Assembly: GCA_964482955.1 (NCBI GenBank)
Contig: CAYZZW010000042.1
Span: 1 to 30,361, forward strand
Reading direction: 5' to 3'
DNA from: JAPLSN01 sp964482955
Lineage (GTDB): Bacteria > Spirochaetota > Spirochaetia > Treponematales > UBA12059
Length of the DNA: 30,361 nucleotides
A program made the position numbers and the translations under genes. The notes beneath the pieces are model-generated. The model did not search any database, was not told the DNA's origin, and worked only from the letters and a program-made list of their open reading frames with translations. Positions 7,938 to 14,302 of this stretch are shown here, piece after piece (positions within the stretch are counted from its first letter, which is position 1; the number at the start of each line of letters is the position of its first letter).

Positions 7938-8108
7938 ATGTCCAAAGCCCACCGCGGAAAGGGACTCAAGGATCAGCCGAACGGCGGTCGCGGCACTTGC
8001 CCGATCTGCAAGAAAGACGGCGTCAAGGTCCTCTACGAGCAGGAGATCGAAGGCAAGAAGGTCAAGATCTGCAAGATGTGCAAAGCCACGCTCGCGAACA
8101 AGAAATAG
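7938..8108 (+). CDS. Small zinc-ribbon protein of the alpha operon, function unknown
   Basis: A 56-codon gene starting at the ATG at 7938, three bases after the rplQ stop, with TAGGA as a modest SD. The protein begins MSKAHRGKGLKDQPNGG and contains two cysteine knuckles, TCPIC (Cys21, Cys24) and ICKMC (Cys45, Cys48), around a basic linker, so it should bind one zinc ion. The composition is like that of a ribosomal or RNA-binding protein. Its place as the last cistron before the operon terminator implies co-expression with ribosomal proteins. I do not recognise a named family. A role at the ribosome or RNA polymerase is only inferred from location and fold type. Confidence 0.8.
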   Translation: MSKAHRGKGLKDQPNGGRGTCPICKKDGVKVLYEQEIEGKKVKICKMCKATLANKK

Positions 8109-8136
8109 TACCTTTCCCGATCATCCGATCGACGAA

Positions 8137-8166
8137 GCCGCCTTCCCCCGGGAGGGCGGCTTTTTT
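8137..8166 (+). terminator. Rho-independent terminator of the ribosomal operon
   Basis: Stem of ten pairs (8137-8146 with 8151-8160, one T:G) starting GCCGCC, a four-base loop, then TTTTTT at 8161-8166. It begins 29 bases after the zinc-ribbon gene and closes the ribosomal transcription unit. Confidence 0.92.
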
Positions 8167-8218
8167 ATCCGGGCGGGCGTAGCCTGAATCGGACTCGTCG
8201 GTGTACTATCGCCATATC

Positions 8219-9109
8219 GTGAAGACCAAGGAAAACTCCGCCGGCATCGCGCTCGGCGTCGCCGCCTACGCGCTCTGGGGCAGCCTGCCCCTGTTCTGGA
8301 AGCGGCTCGCCGCCGTCGATTCGATCGAGATACTCTGCAACCGCATCGTGTGGGCGTGCGTGTTTACCCTGCTCGCGCTCGTGGTGCTCCGCAAGGCTTC
8401 GTTCCTCCGCGAAATCGTCGGCTCGCCCAAGCGGCTCGGCGCGGCGGCCCTGAGCGGCGCCCTCATCACCGTGAACTGGGGCATCTACATTTGGGCGGTG
8501 AATTCGGGAAACATCGTCGAGGCGAGCATGGGCTACTACCTGAACCCGCTCGTCTGCGCCGCTTTCGGCATGCTGTTCTTCCGCGAACGCGCCGACCGCT
8601 TCCAGATCGCGGCTTTCTCCGTAGCCGCGGTCGGCGTCGTCGTGATGATCGCCTCGTACGGCCGGCCGCCCTGGATAGCGCTCTCGCTCGGCGTCACCTT
8701 CGCGCTCTACGGCCTCGTGAAAAAGAAAGCCGGGCTCGACGCCCTTGCCGGCCTCTTTACGGAAACCGCCCTCGTGGCACCGCTCGCGATCGCGTGGCTC
8801 GTGAAAGTGAACTCAGGAGGGGCGGGCGCCCTCGGCAACGCGGACGCCGGTACACTCGGGCTCCTCATGCTCGCGGGTCCCGTGACCGCGATCCCACTGT
8901 TCCTCTATTCGGCCGCCGCCCTGCGCGTCCCGCTCACCACGATCGGCTTCCTCCAGTACATCTCGCCGAGCATCTCGCTCGTCTTGAGCCTCACTGTCTT
9001 CGGCGAAAAGCTCGACGCCTACCGCATCGTATCGTTCGCCTTCGTATTGGCAGCCCTCGTCATCTTCTCGATCGGCCGCATAGCCGCGAGCCGGACCCAT
9101 GAAGATTAG
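8219..9109 (+). CDS. rarD: RarD-type EamA/DMT-superfamily transporter
   Basis: Inner-membrane permease of the drug/metabolite (EamA) superfamily, RarD branch; substrates of most RarD proteins are not established. The sequence has about ten hydrophobic helices and the branch's N-terminal signature GVAAYALWGSLPLFWKRL near residues 13-30, NWGIYIWAVNSGNIVEASMG near 91-110, YYLNPL just after it, and the second-half motif GFLQYISPSISLVL near 249-262. I place the start at the GTG at 8219 because it gives the usual short N-terminus; a GTG at 8201 would add six residues. Neither has an SD. TACTAT at 8204-8209 could be a -10 giving a leaderless message from 8219. Confidence 0.88.
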   Translation: MKTKENSAGIALGVAAYALWGSLPLFWKRLAAVDSIEILCNRIVWACVFTLLALVVLRKASFLREIVGSPKRLGAAALSGALITVNWGIYIWAVNSGNIVEASMGYYLNPLVCAAFGMLFFRERADRFQIAAFSVAAVGVVVMIASYGRPPWIALSLGVTFALYGLVKKKAGLDALAGLFTETALVAPLAIAWLVKVNSGGAGALGNADAGTLGLLMLAGPVTAIPLFLYSAAALRVPLTTIGFLQYISPSISLVLSLTVFGEKLDAYRIVSFAFVLAALVIFSIGRIAASRTHED

Positions 9110-9118
9110 CCACGACGA

Positions 9119-9186
9119 CACGGAGACACGGAGATAAGATTGGCAAGGGATTGAAGATTTGCCACAGAGGCACAGAGGCACAGAGG
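9119..9186 (+). repeat. Two short tandem arrays of related 8-bp units
   Basis: CACGGAGA occurs twice in tandem (9119-9134) and CACAGAGG three times in tandem (9163-9186), each preceded by CCAC. The two units differ at two positions, so they look like one degenerate element. They lie in the 386-base gene-free stretch between rarD and the DGR target gene. Function is unknown. Confidence 0.7.
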
Positions 9187-9221
9187 AAGAGGGGAGAGGT
9201 TTTTAGCTAGCAAATTTCTGG

Positions 9222-9326
9222 CCGGTCCTGAGCCAAACAAAGCCCGCCGCAATTCGTACGGTGTGATACCTATCGTGCGGCGCTACAGGGACACCCGGCG
9301 TCCGATGACGAACCGTATGCCCCAGG
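9222..9326 (+). repeat. Direct repeat flanking the DGR cassette, left copy
   Basis: Matches 14196-14302 on the other side of the DGR in three collinear blocks: 9222-9257 with 14196-14231 (31 of 36 bases), 9275-9290 with the region near 14248 (GTGCGGC..TAC.GGG), and 9310-9326 with 14286-14302 (GAACCGTATGC then 4 of 6). Spacing between blocks is conserved within two bases. The rest of the gene-free stretch 9110-9495 holds only the short tandem units and the promoter of the next gene. Confidence 0.7.
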
Positions 9327-9422
9327 CCCCGGTCCATCCGGTCCGACACCCGTCCGCCGCACCTTTCCGTAATGCCTCAATGATAGTAACAGTTCCACGA
9401 ATTGCAGCCCGCTATGCGAGAG

Positions 9423-9452
9423 TTGCGGTTGGCGGAATATTTCGTTACTATA
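9423..9452 (+). promoter_or_regulatory. Candidate promoter of the DGR target gene
   Basis: TTGCGG (9423-9428) and TACTAT (9447-9452) with an 18-base spacer, 43 bases before the ATG. GGAGG at 9487-9491 is the ribosome-binding site of the target gene. No operator is recognisable. Confidence 0.45.
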
Positions 9453-9495
9453 CGATCCGTCGGTTGTTTTATCGAAAACGGCTTGCGGAGGCGGT

Positions 9496-12279
9496 ATGAA
9501 AGACGTGCGGCGGTTCGTGGCGGCGGTTTTGGTCGGGATTTTTGTCACGGCGGGTGTGGCGGCGCAAAGCCGCGGCCTGACCCTCAAGTCGAAAAACGGA
9601 AACCCGATCGGCAATTTTACCGGCTCGTACGCCCTCGTCATCGGGGAATCGAAGTACGCGAACGGTTGGAGCCAGCTGAGCGGCGTCCAGAACGACGCGC
9701 GCCTCGTGACGCAGATACTCCAGGCTTCCGGTTTCGAGGTTGTCCTCAAGATGAACCAGTCGGCGGCCGAGCTCAAGGAAACCTACGAGCAGTTCATCGA
9801 CCAGTACGGGCTCGACGAAGGCAACCGCCTCGTCTTCTACTACGCGGGCCACGGCCACACGCTCCCGCACGCCGCCGGCGGCGACATGGGGTACATCGTC
9901 CCGGTGGACGCGCCGCTCCCCTCGGCGGACAAGGTGGCGTTCCAGCGCAAAGCCATCGAAATGCTGCAGTTCGAGGCGTGGGCCAAAAAGATCCAGAGCC
10001 GGCACGTTCTCTTCGTGTTCGACAGCTGTTTTTCCGGCTCCGTGTTCAACGAGATACGCGCCGACGACAACGCCACTACCTTCATTTCCGAACTGACGAT
10101 GAAGCCAGTCCGCCAGTTCATCACGGCGGGCGGCCCGGACGAGACGGTGCCGGACGAATCGATCTTCCGCGGCCAGTTCGTGCGCGCCCTCGAAGGACAA
10201 GGCGATACCGACGGCGACGGCTACATCACGGGAGAGGAACTCGGACGCTACCTCAAGAAAAACGTCGTCAACTACACCCGCGGCCGCCAGCATCCCCATT
10301 ACGCAAAGATCAACGACCAACGCTTCGACCAGGGTGACTTCGTGTTTGTCGGCAAAGCGAAGGACGATTCGAACGGCACAGTTCCGCCGAATAACGGGCA
10401 AAACGCTTCGTCCGGATCACAGCAGAACGGCCAACAGAACGCGACGGCGCAGAACCCGAACAACGCGCAGGAAGTGCTGGAAAACGGCGTGCCTCAGGCG
10501 AACGTGCCGCAGAAAAAAGCCAAGCCGCAGTTCCTCAGCGTGAAGGTGCCGGACGACATCCGCGTGGACGTGCGCTTGCTCCGGCGCGACGGCACCGAGG
10601 TGAAATCCTGGAGCGACACGCCCAGCTTCAGCGAACAAGTGGAGCCGGGCGAATATCGCCTGGAAGCCCAGGACCGCGCGTATCTCTACTATCCATTCAC
10701 GACGTCCATCACCATCGCTGACGCGAAAGTGAGCGTGACCATCACGCTCAAGCCCAAGTTCGGTTCGCTGTCCTTGCGCTGCGACCCACCCGACGGCGTG
10801 GACGTGCTTTTGAACGGCGAAAAACGCGGCACCGTGACGAACGGTGTCCTCAATCTCGACAAGCTCAAGTCCGGCTCGTGGGAACTCGTCCTCACGCGCG
10901 ACCTCTACGATACGAAACGCCAGTCCGTCATCGTCGAAGACGGCAAGGTCACCACCGTGAGCCTGACCTTGGCCCCGAACTTCTTTACGCTGGACGTGAA
11001 AGAAAGCGGCAACATGCCCGGCACCGTCTACGTGGACGGCAACCCGAAAGGCAGCCTTCCCCTCAACGTAAAGCTCCCGTTCCGCAACATCGAACTCCGC
11101 GTCGTTCCGAACGATGCCCGCTACAAGGAATGGACGGCCACGGTAAGCCCCCGCGCCAAAGGCGGCGCGGAAACTCGCAGCTTCGGCTTCGCGGGCCGTA
11201 AAGGCAACCTCGTCATCACGACGACCCCCGACGCCGACGCCGTCCTGACCCTGGGCGGCGCGAACATCGGCACCGCCCCCTTGGACTACGAAGGCCTCAT
11301 CGGCGACTACGACCTAACCGCCACCGCTACCATCAAAGGCGCCAAGTGGGTAGGCAGTGCCCGCGTGAGCATCAAGGAAGACCAGACCGCCACCATCAAA
11401 CTGGACTTGAAAGACACCACCCCCGCCGCCGTCCCCGAACGCACGGGCAACAACATGGTCAAAATCCCCGGCGGCATTTTCACGATGGGCAGCCCCGCCA
11501 GCGAACCGCAGCGGGATGACGATGAAGTGCAGCACCAAGTGACGGTGGGAACCTTCTACCTGGGCGCGTACGAAGTGACGGTCGGGGAATTCCGTGAATT
11601 CGTAAGCGCGACCGGCTACAAGACTACCGCGGAGACAAGCGGCGGAGGTTATGTTGTGGAGGGCTCGAGCTGGGTACAGAAGGCAGACGCGAACTGGAAA
11701 AAACCGTACTTGACGCAGACAGACCGTGATCCGGTGGTGCTCGTGAGCTGGTATGACTGCGTCGAATATTGCAACTGGCGTTCGAAGCGCGACGGACTCA
11801 AGCCGGCGTATACGATCTCCGGAACGAACGTCAGCTGCGACTTCAAGGCGTCAGGCTATCGCCTACCCACGGAAGCCGAGTGGGAGTATGTGTGCCGCGC
11901 GGGCACGACGACGCCTTTCAGCACCGGGAACAACGTCACGACGAGCCAGGCGAACTACGATGGCAACTACCCGTACAACGGGAATGCTAAGGGCGAATAC
12001 CGGCAAAAGACAATGCCGGTGGGTAGCTTTGCGCCGAACGGCTACGGCGTGTACGACATGCACGGCAACGTGTGGGAGTGGTGCTGGGATTGGTACGGAG
12101 CGTATGCTACGGGCAGCCAGACGAACCCGACCGGCGCGGTCTCGGGCGCCGAGCGCGTGTTTCGCGGCGGCGGCTGGAACTTCAGCGGTCAGATCCTCCG
12201 GTCGGCCAATCGGGACGACGGCGATCCGAGCTACCGGGGCAACCTCCTTGGCTTCCGCCTTGCCCGCCCCCAGTTCTGA
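9496..12279 (+). CDS. DGR target: secreted caspase-like / PEGA / FGE-sulfatase (C-type lectin fold) protein with variable C-terminus
   Basis: A 927-residue protein diversified by the adjacent retroelement. In order: Sec signal peptide (residues 1-23, cut likely at VAA-Q); caspase-like (peptidase C14) domain about 37-200 with the catalytic pair His119 (YYAGHGH) and Cys178 (DSCFSG); an EF-hand-like loop 237-248 (DTDGDGYITGEE); an Asn/Gln-rich linker near 295-325; three PEGA-like beta domains roughly 415-645; and an FGE-sulfatase/SUMF1 domain 654-927 (MVKIPGGIFTMGSP, RLPTEAEWEY, GNVWEWCWDWY). Codons 880-926 are the VR. The start has GGAGG four bases upstream. FGE domains of this sort use the C-type-lectin fold that DGR targets typically employ for ligand binding. 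It probably acts outside the cytoplasm; ligand and protease substrate are unknown. The formylglycine-generating reaction itself is unlikely to be its role. Confidence 0.92.
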   Translation: MKDVRRFVAAVLVGIFVTAGVAAQSRGLTLKSKNGNPIGNFTGSYALVIGESKYANGWSQLSGVQNDARLVTQILQASGFEVVLKMNQSAAELKETYEQFIDQYGLDEGNRLVFYYAGHGHTLPHAAGGDMGYIVPVDAPLPSADKVAFQRKAIEMLQFEAWAKKIQSRHVLFVFDSCFSGSVFNEIRADDNATTFISELTMKPVRQFITAGGPDETVPDESIFRGQFVRALEGQGDTDGDGYITGEELGRYLKKNVVNYTRGRQHPHYAKINDQRFDQGDFVFVGKAKDDSNGTVPPNNGQNASSGSQQNGQQNATAQNPNNAQEVLENGVPQANVPQKKAKPQFLSVKVPDDIRVDVRLLRRDGTEVKSWSDTPSFSEQVEPGEYRLEAQDRAYLYYPFTTSITIADAKVSVTITLKPKFGSLSLRCDPPDGVDVLLNGEKRGTVTNGVLNLDKLKSGSWELVLTRDLYDTKRQSVIVEDGKVTTVSLTLAPNFFTLDVKESGNMPGTVYVDGNPKGSLPLNVKLPFRNIELRVVPNDARYKEWTATVSPRAKGGAETRSFGFAGRKGNLVITTTPDADAVLTLGGANIGTAPLDYEGLIGDYDLTATATIKGAKWVGSARVSIKEDQTATIKLDLKDTTPAAVPERTGNNMVKIPGGIFTMGSPASEPQRDDDEVQHQVTVGTFYLGAYEVTVGEFREFVSATGYKTTAETSGGGYVVEGSSWVQKADANWKKPYLTQTDRDPVVLVSWYDCVEYCNWRSKRDGLKPAYTISGTNVSCDFKASGYRLPTEAEWEYVCRAGTTTPFSTGNNVTTSQANYDGNYPYNGNAKGEYRQKTMPVGSFAPNGYGVYDMHGNVWEWCWDWYGAYATGSQTNPTGAVSGAERVFRGGGWNFSGQILRSANRDDGDPSYRGNLLGFRLARPQF
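12134..12273 (+). repeat. DGR variable repeat (VR)
   Basis: 140 bases at the 3' end of the target gene that align without gaps to the template repeat at 13911-14050 (offset 1777). 120 positions are identical. Of 20 differences, 18 are at template adenines (8 A to G, 7 A to T, 3 A to C), out of 34 adenines in the template; only 2 of 106 non-adenine positions differ (C to G at 12153, C to T at 12162). Fourteen residues differ from the template: 882, 885, 886, 889, 896, 897, 900, 907, 908, 909, 913, 915, 916 and 917. The last 28 bases (12246-12273) are identical in both copies, as expected for the initiation end of mutagenic homing. Confidence 0.96.
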
Positions 12280-12281
12280 AC

Positions 12282-12336
12282 GGGCTCAAGCCCCGAGCCG
12301 CGGAGCCGTGGACGTGCGGCGGCCGGGACGGCCGCC
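12282..12336 (+). other. GC hairpins just downstream of the VR
   Basis: Eight bases after the VR ends, GGGC (12282-12285) and GCCC (12290-12293) pair around a TCAA loop. Further on, 12318-12325 and 12329-12336 form a perfect 8-bp stem (GGCGGCCG) with loop GGA. In the Bordetella phage DGR a GC hairpin just 3' of the VR is needed for efficient homing; either of these could serve that role here. Neither is followed by a T-run. Confidence 0.55.
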
Positions 12337-12376
12337 AAGCCGGACACGGGTCGGCGGTTCGGGCCGGTAGTGGAGG

Positions 12377-12408
12377 GGGGACTGGGGGGCGGACAGCCCC
12401 CAGTCCCC
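12377..12408 (+). other. 12-bp perfect inverted repeat between target gene and accessory gene
   Basis: GGGGACTGGGGG (12377-12388) is the exact reverse complement of 12397-12408, with an eight-base loop. There is no T-run on either side (AAGAAAAAA follows on the + strand), so it is not a standard terminator. It may stabilise or process the target transcript, or form a DNA structure in the homing region. A -10-like TATATAAA at 12433-12440 follows and could start a separate accessory-RT-TR transcript. Confidence 0.65.
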
Positions 12409-12466
12409 GGACAAGAAAAAACCGCGCGCTTCTATATAAAGAAGCATTGAGTGCTAAGGATTAGCA

Positions 12467-12922
12467 ATGAATGTCCAATATGCTTTCTTCAAGATTCCGC
12501 TCTGTCCGGACGGTACGGAAACGGAAGACTTGAACAAGTTCTTGAGGAGCCACCGTGTCGTACAGACCATCAAGGAGATCGTTTCCGACGGAGGCGCATC
12601 GTTTTGGGCGTTTTCAGTCGAATACCTGCTCGATGGAAACCCCGAAGGGAAGGCTCGTCCGCAAGGCAAGATCGATTACCGTGAAATATTGAATGACGCC
12701 GATTTCAAGCTATTCGCCCGCTTGCGCGCGCTCCGCAAGGAACTGGCGGAGCGCGAAGGCGTGCCGGTTTATGCGGTTTTCACGAATGATCAACTGGCTG
12801 ACATGGCCACGCGGCGTCCGGCGTCCATCGCGGACTTGAAAAACCTGGCGGGAATCGGAGAAGGCCGAAGCGGGCGCTTCGGCCAGCCGTTCGTGGACGT
12901 GATAGCCGCTGAACCGAAATAA
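12467..12922 (+). CDS. DGR accessory protein with HRDC domain
   Basis: A 151-residue protein between the target gene and the RT gene, in the slot occupied by avd in the Bordetella phage element. The C-terminal half, residues about 78-147 (FKLFARLRALRKELAEREGV, VYAVFTNDQLADMA, LKNLAGIGEGRSGRFG), is an HRDC domain, a helical nucleic-acid-binding fold known from RecQ helicases and RNase D. The N-terminal half (MNVQYAFFKIPLCPDGTETE to SVEYLL) resembles no helicase part and may be specific to DGR accessory proteins. HRDC proteins are a known alternative accessory in some DGRs. The ATG at 12467 has AAGGA six bases upstream. The likely role, by analogy with Avd, is to bind RT and template RNA or DNA. 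Confidence 0.88.
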   Translation: MNVQYAFFKIPLCPDGTETEDLNKFLRSHRVVQTIKEIVSDGGASFWAFSVEYLLDGNPEGKARPQGKIDYREILNDADFKLFARLRALRKELAEREGVPVYAVFTNDQLADMATRRPASIADLKNLAGIGEGRSGRFGQPFVDVIAAEPK

Positions 12923-12926
12923 GTTA

Positions 12927-13937
12927 ATGAAGCGAACGGGCTTCCTGTTTGACCGCATCTGGTCTGACGATAATCTGAGACTGGCGTACACGCAAGCCAG
13001 GCGCGGCAAGGCGATGAGCGCCGACGCGACGGAGTTCGGCCGCGCGCTCGATCGTTCCCTTTCGGATATGCGGACCGCCTTCATGGACGGTGGCTACCGC
13101 TTCGGGCCGTATCGGCAATTCGAAATAACCGACCCGAAAAAACGGACGATCAGCGCCGCGCCCTTCCGCGACCGCGTGGCGCACCACGCGATCATGAACG
13201 TCCTCGAGCCGCTCTTCGAACGGCGTCAGCTCAACGATAGCTACGCGTGCCGGAAGGGAAAGGGAACGCACGCGGCGGTACTGCGCGTCTTCAACGCGGC
13301 CCGCGCCCGACCGTACTTCGTGAAGCTGGACGTCCGGAAATACTTCGACAGCATCGACCACGGAATTCTGTTCGAACGTTTATGTGGCTTTATCAAGGAT
13401 ACGCGCCTCCTCGAACTTCTCGGTCGTTTGATCGCTTCGTATGAAACGACGACGGGCAAAGGCGTACCCATCGGCAACCTCACGAGCCAATATTTCGCCA
13501 ATGAATACCTGTGCGCTCTCGACCATTTCATGAAGGAACGCGTCAGCGTTCCCGTGTGGGTGCGTTACATGGACGATATGATCGCGCTCGGCCGAACTCG
13601 TGCCGAGATGGCGCCGGTCGTTCCGGCGGTCGAGGAATTTTGTCGTGTCCGCCTTGGTTTGAGTTTGAAAACGCCGGTGTCCGGTTCGGTAAACCAGGGT
13701 TTGCCGTTTCTCGGATTCCTGCTTTGCGATACGGGGATTTTCCTGACGCGGCGGACAAAAGTACGATATAAGGAAAAATCCAAGGCGCTCGAATACCGCT
13801 TGAAGCGGGGCCTGGCCGATGAAGTCGTCTGCGCCGAAACCTTCATGGCGATGATCGCGCATACGGAACTGGCGCGTTCGCGGCGGTTCCGGTATAGTGT
13901 CAACCACGGGGCGCGATCTCGGGCGACAACCGCGTGA
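12927..13937 (+). CDS. DGR reverse transcriptase
   Basis: A 336-residue RNA-directed DNA polymerase that copies the TR transcript with errors at adenines. Motifs: KLDVRKYFDSIDH (residues 133-145) with catalytic Asp135; IGNLTSQYFANEYL (182-195), where GNxxSQ is the DGR-type form of the motif-4 region; YMDD (214-217) with Asp216 and Asp217; and GLPFLGFLL near 258. There is no maturase or endonuclease domain, which separates it from group II intron enzymes. The ATG is four bases after the accessory stop with no clear SD, so translation is probably coupled. Oddly, the final eight codons and the TGA lie inside the template repeat, so the C-terminus (RSRATTA) is encoded by TR bases. Confidence 0.95.
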   Translation: MKRTGFLFDRIWSDDNLRLAYTQARRGKAMSADATEFGRALDRSLSDMRTAFMDGGYRFGPYRQFEITDPKKRTISAAPFRDRVAHHAIMNVLEPLFERRQLNDSYACRKGKGTHAAVLRVFNAARARPYFVKLDVRKYFDSIDHGILFERLCGFIKDTRLLELLGRLIASYETTTGKGVPIGNLTSQYFANEYLCALDHFMKERVSVPVWVRYMDDMIALGRTRAEMAPVVPAVEEFCRVRLGLSLKTPVSGSVNQGLPFLGFLLCDTGIFLTRRTKVRYKEKSKALEYRLKRGLADEVVCAETFMAMIAHTELARSRRFRYSVNHGARSRATTA

Positions 13938-14050
13938 ACCGCGGCGGCGGCTGGAACAACAACGGTCAGAACCTCCGGTCGGCCAATCGGAACAACGACG
14001 ATCCGAGCAACCGGAACAAAAACCTTGGCTTCCGCCTTGCCCGCCCCCAG
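13911..14050 (+). repeat. DGR template repeat (TR)
   Basis: The invariant donor copy for the VR, on the same strand as the RT gene. In the frame that aligns with the target protein it is rich in AAC/AAT codons (13 Asn plus one AAA), the design that lets adenine mutagenesis reach many residues without stop codons. Bases 13911-13937 overlap the RT gene, including its TGA at 13935-13937. The 3' end (14023-14050) is GC-rich and identical in the VR. Confidence 0.96.
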
Positions 14051-14052
14051 CC

Positions 14053-14078
14053 CGCGCGGAAGCGGATGCCTCCGCGCG
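14053..14078 (+). other. Hairpin immediately 3' of the template repeat
   Basis: CGCGCGGA (14053-14060) and TCCGCGCG (14071-14078) form a perfect 8-bp stem with a ten-base loop, starting two bases after the TR. It differs from the sequences following the VR, so it is not part of the repeat. It could fold the template RNA for RT/HRDC recognition or mark the end of reverse transcription. Confidence 0.6.
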
Positions 14079-14130
14079 AACCGATCGCTCTCCGGCGCCG
14101 CGCCGTTATTGGCCGACGCGAAACCCGAGC

Positions 14131-14190
14131 GCCCGCCGACTGCCAGTAGCGCCGTGGAACGCGACGCCGAAAACCGCCGGCGGGCTTTTT
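14131..14190 (+). terminator. Probable terminator of the DGR transcript
   Basis: CGCCG (14165-14169) pairs with CGGCG (14178-14182), followed by GGC and TTTTT (14186-14190). Alternatively GCCCGCC (14131-14137) pairs with GGCGGGC (14179-14185) right before the same T-run, enclosing a longer structured arm. The distance from TR end to T-run is 136 bases. Confidence 0.65.
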
Positions 14191-14195
14191 CATGA

Positions 14196-14302
14196 CCGGT
14201 CCTTAGCCGAATAAAGCCTGCCGCGATTCGTCGCCTTGCGTGCCGTTGTGCGGCCTTACTGGGGTAAGGTGGCGCCAGCTTGTTAGAACCGTATGCGCCG
14301 GG
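14196..14302 (+). repeat. Direct repeat flanking the DGR cassette, right copy
   Basis: Counterpart of 9222-9326, beginning six bases after the DGR terminator. The last block, GAACCGTATGCGCCGGG (14286-14302), also starts the large palindrome that follows. A weaker third relative of that block occurs at 14612-14628 (13 of 17 bases), and TATGCCCCAGG of the left copy recurs at 14698-14708, so this intergenic area holds a small repeat family. Confidence 0.7.

Noticed and set aside
9263..9499. Small 78-codon frame upstream of the DGR target.
   Set aside because: It crosses the direct repeat, the promoter and the SD of the target gene and has no recognisable protein features.
9496..12279. A working formylglycine-generating enzyme or sulfatase activator.
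   Set aside because: The FGE fold here carries a DGR VR at its C-terminus and no sulfatase gene is nearby; a ligand-binding C-type-lectin role is more likely.
12927..13937. Group II intron maturase or retron RT.
   Set aside because: There are no maturase or endonuclease domains and no intron or msr/msd structure; motif GNxxSQ, the accessory gene and the TR/VR pair identify a DGR.
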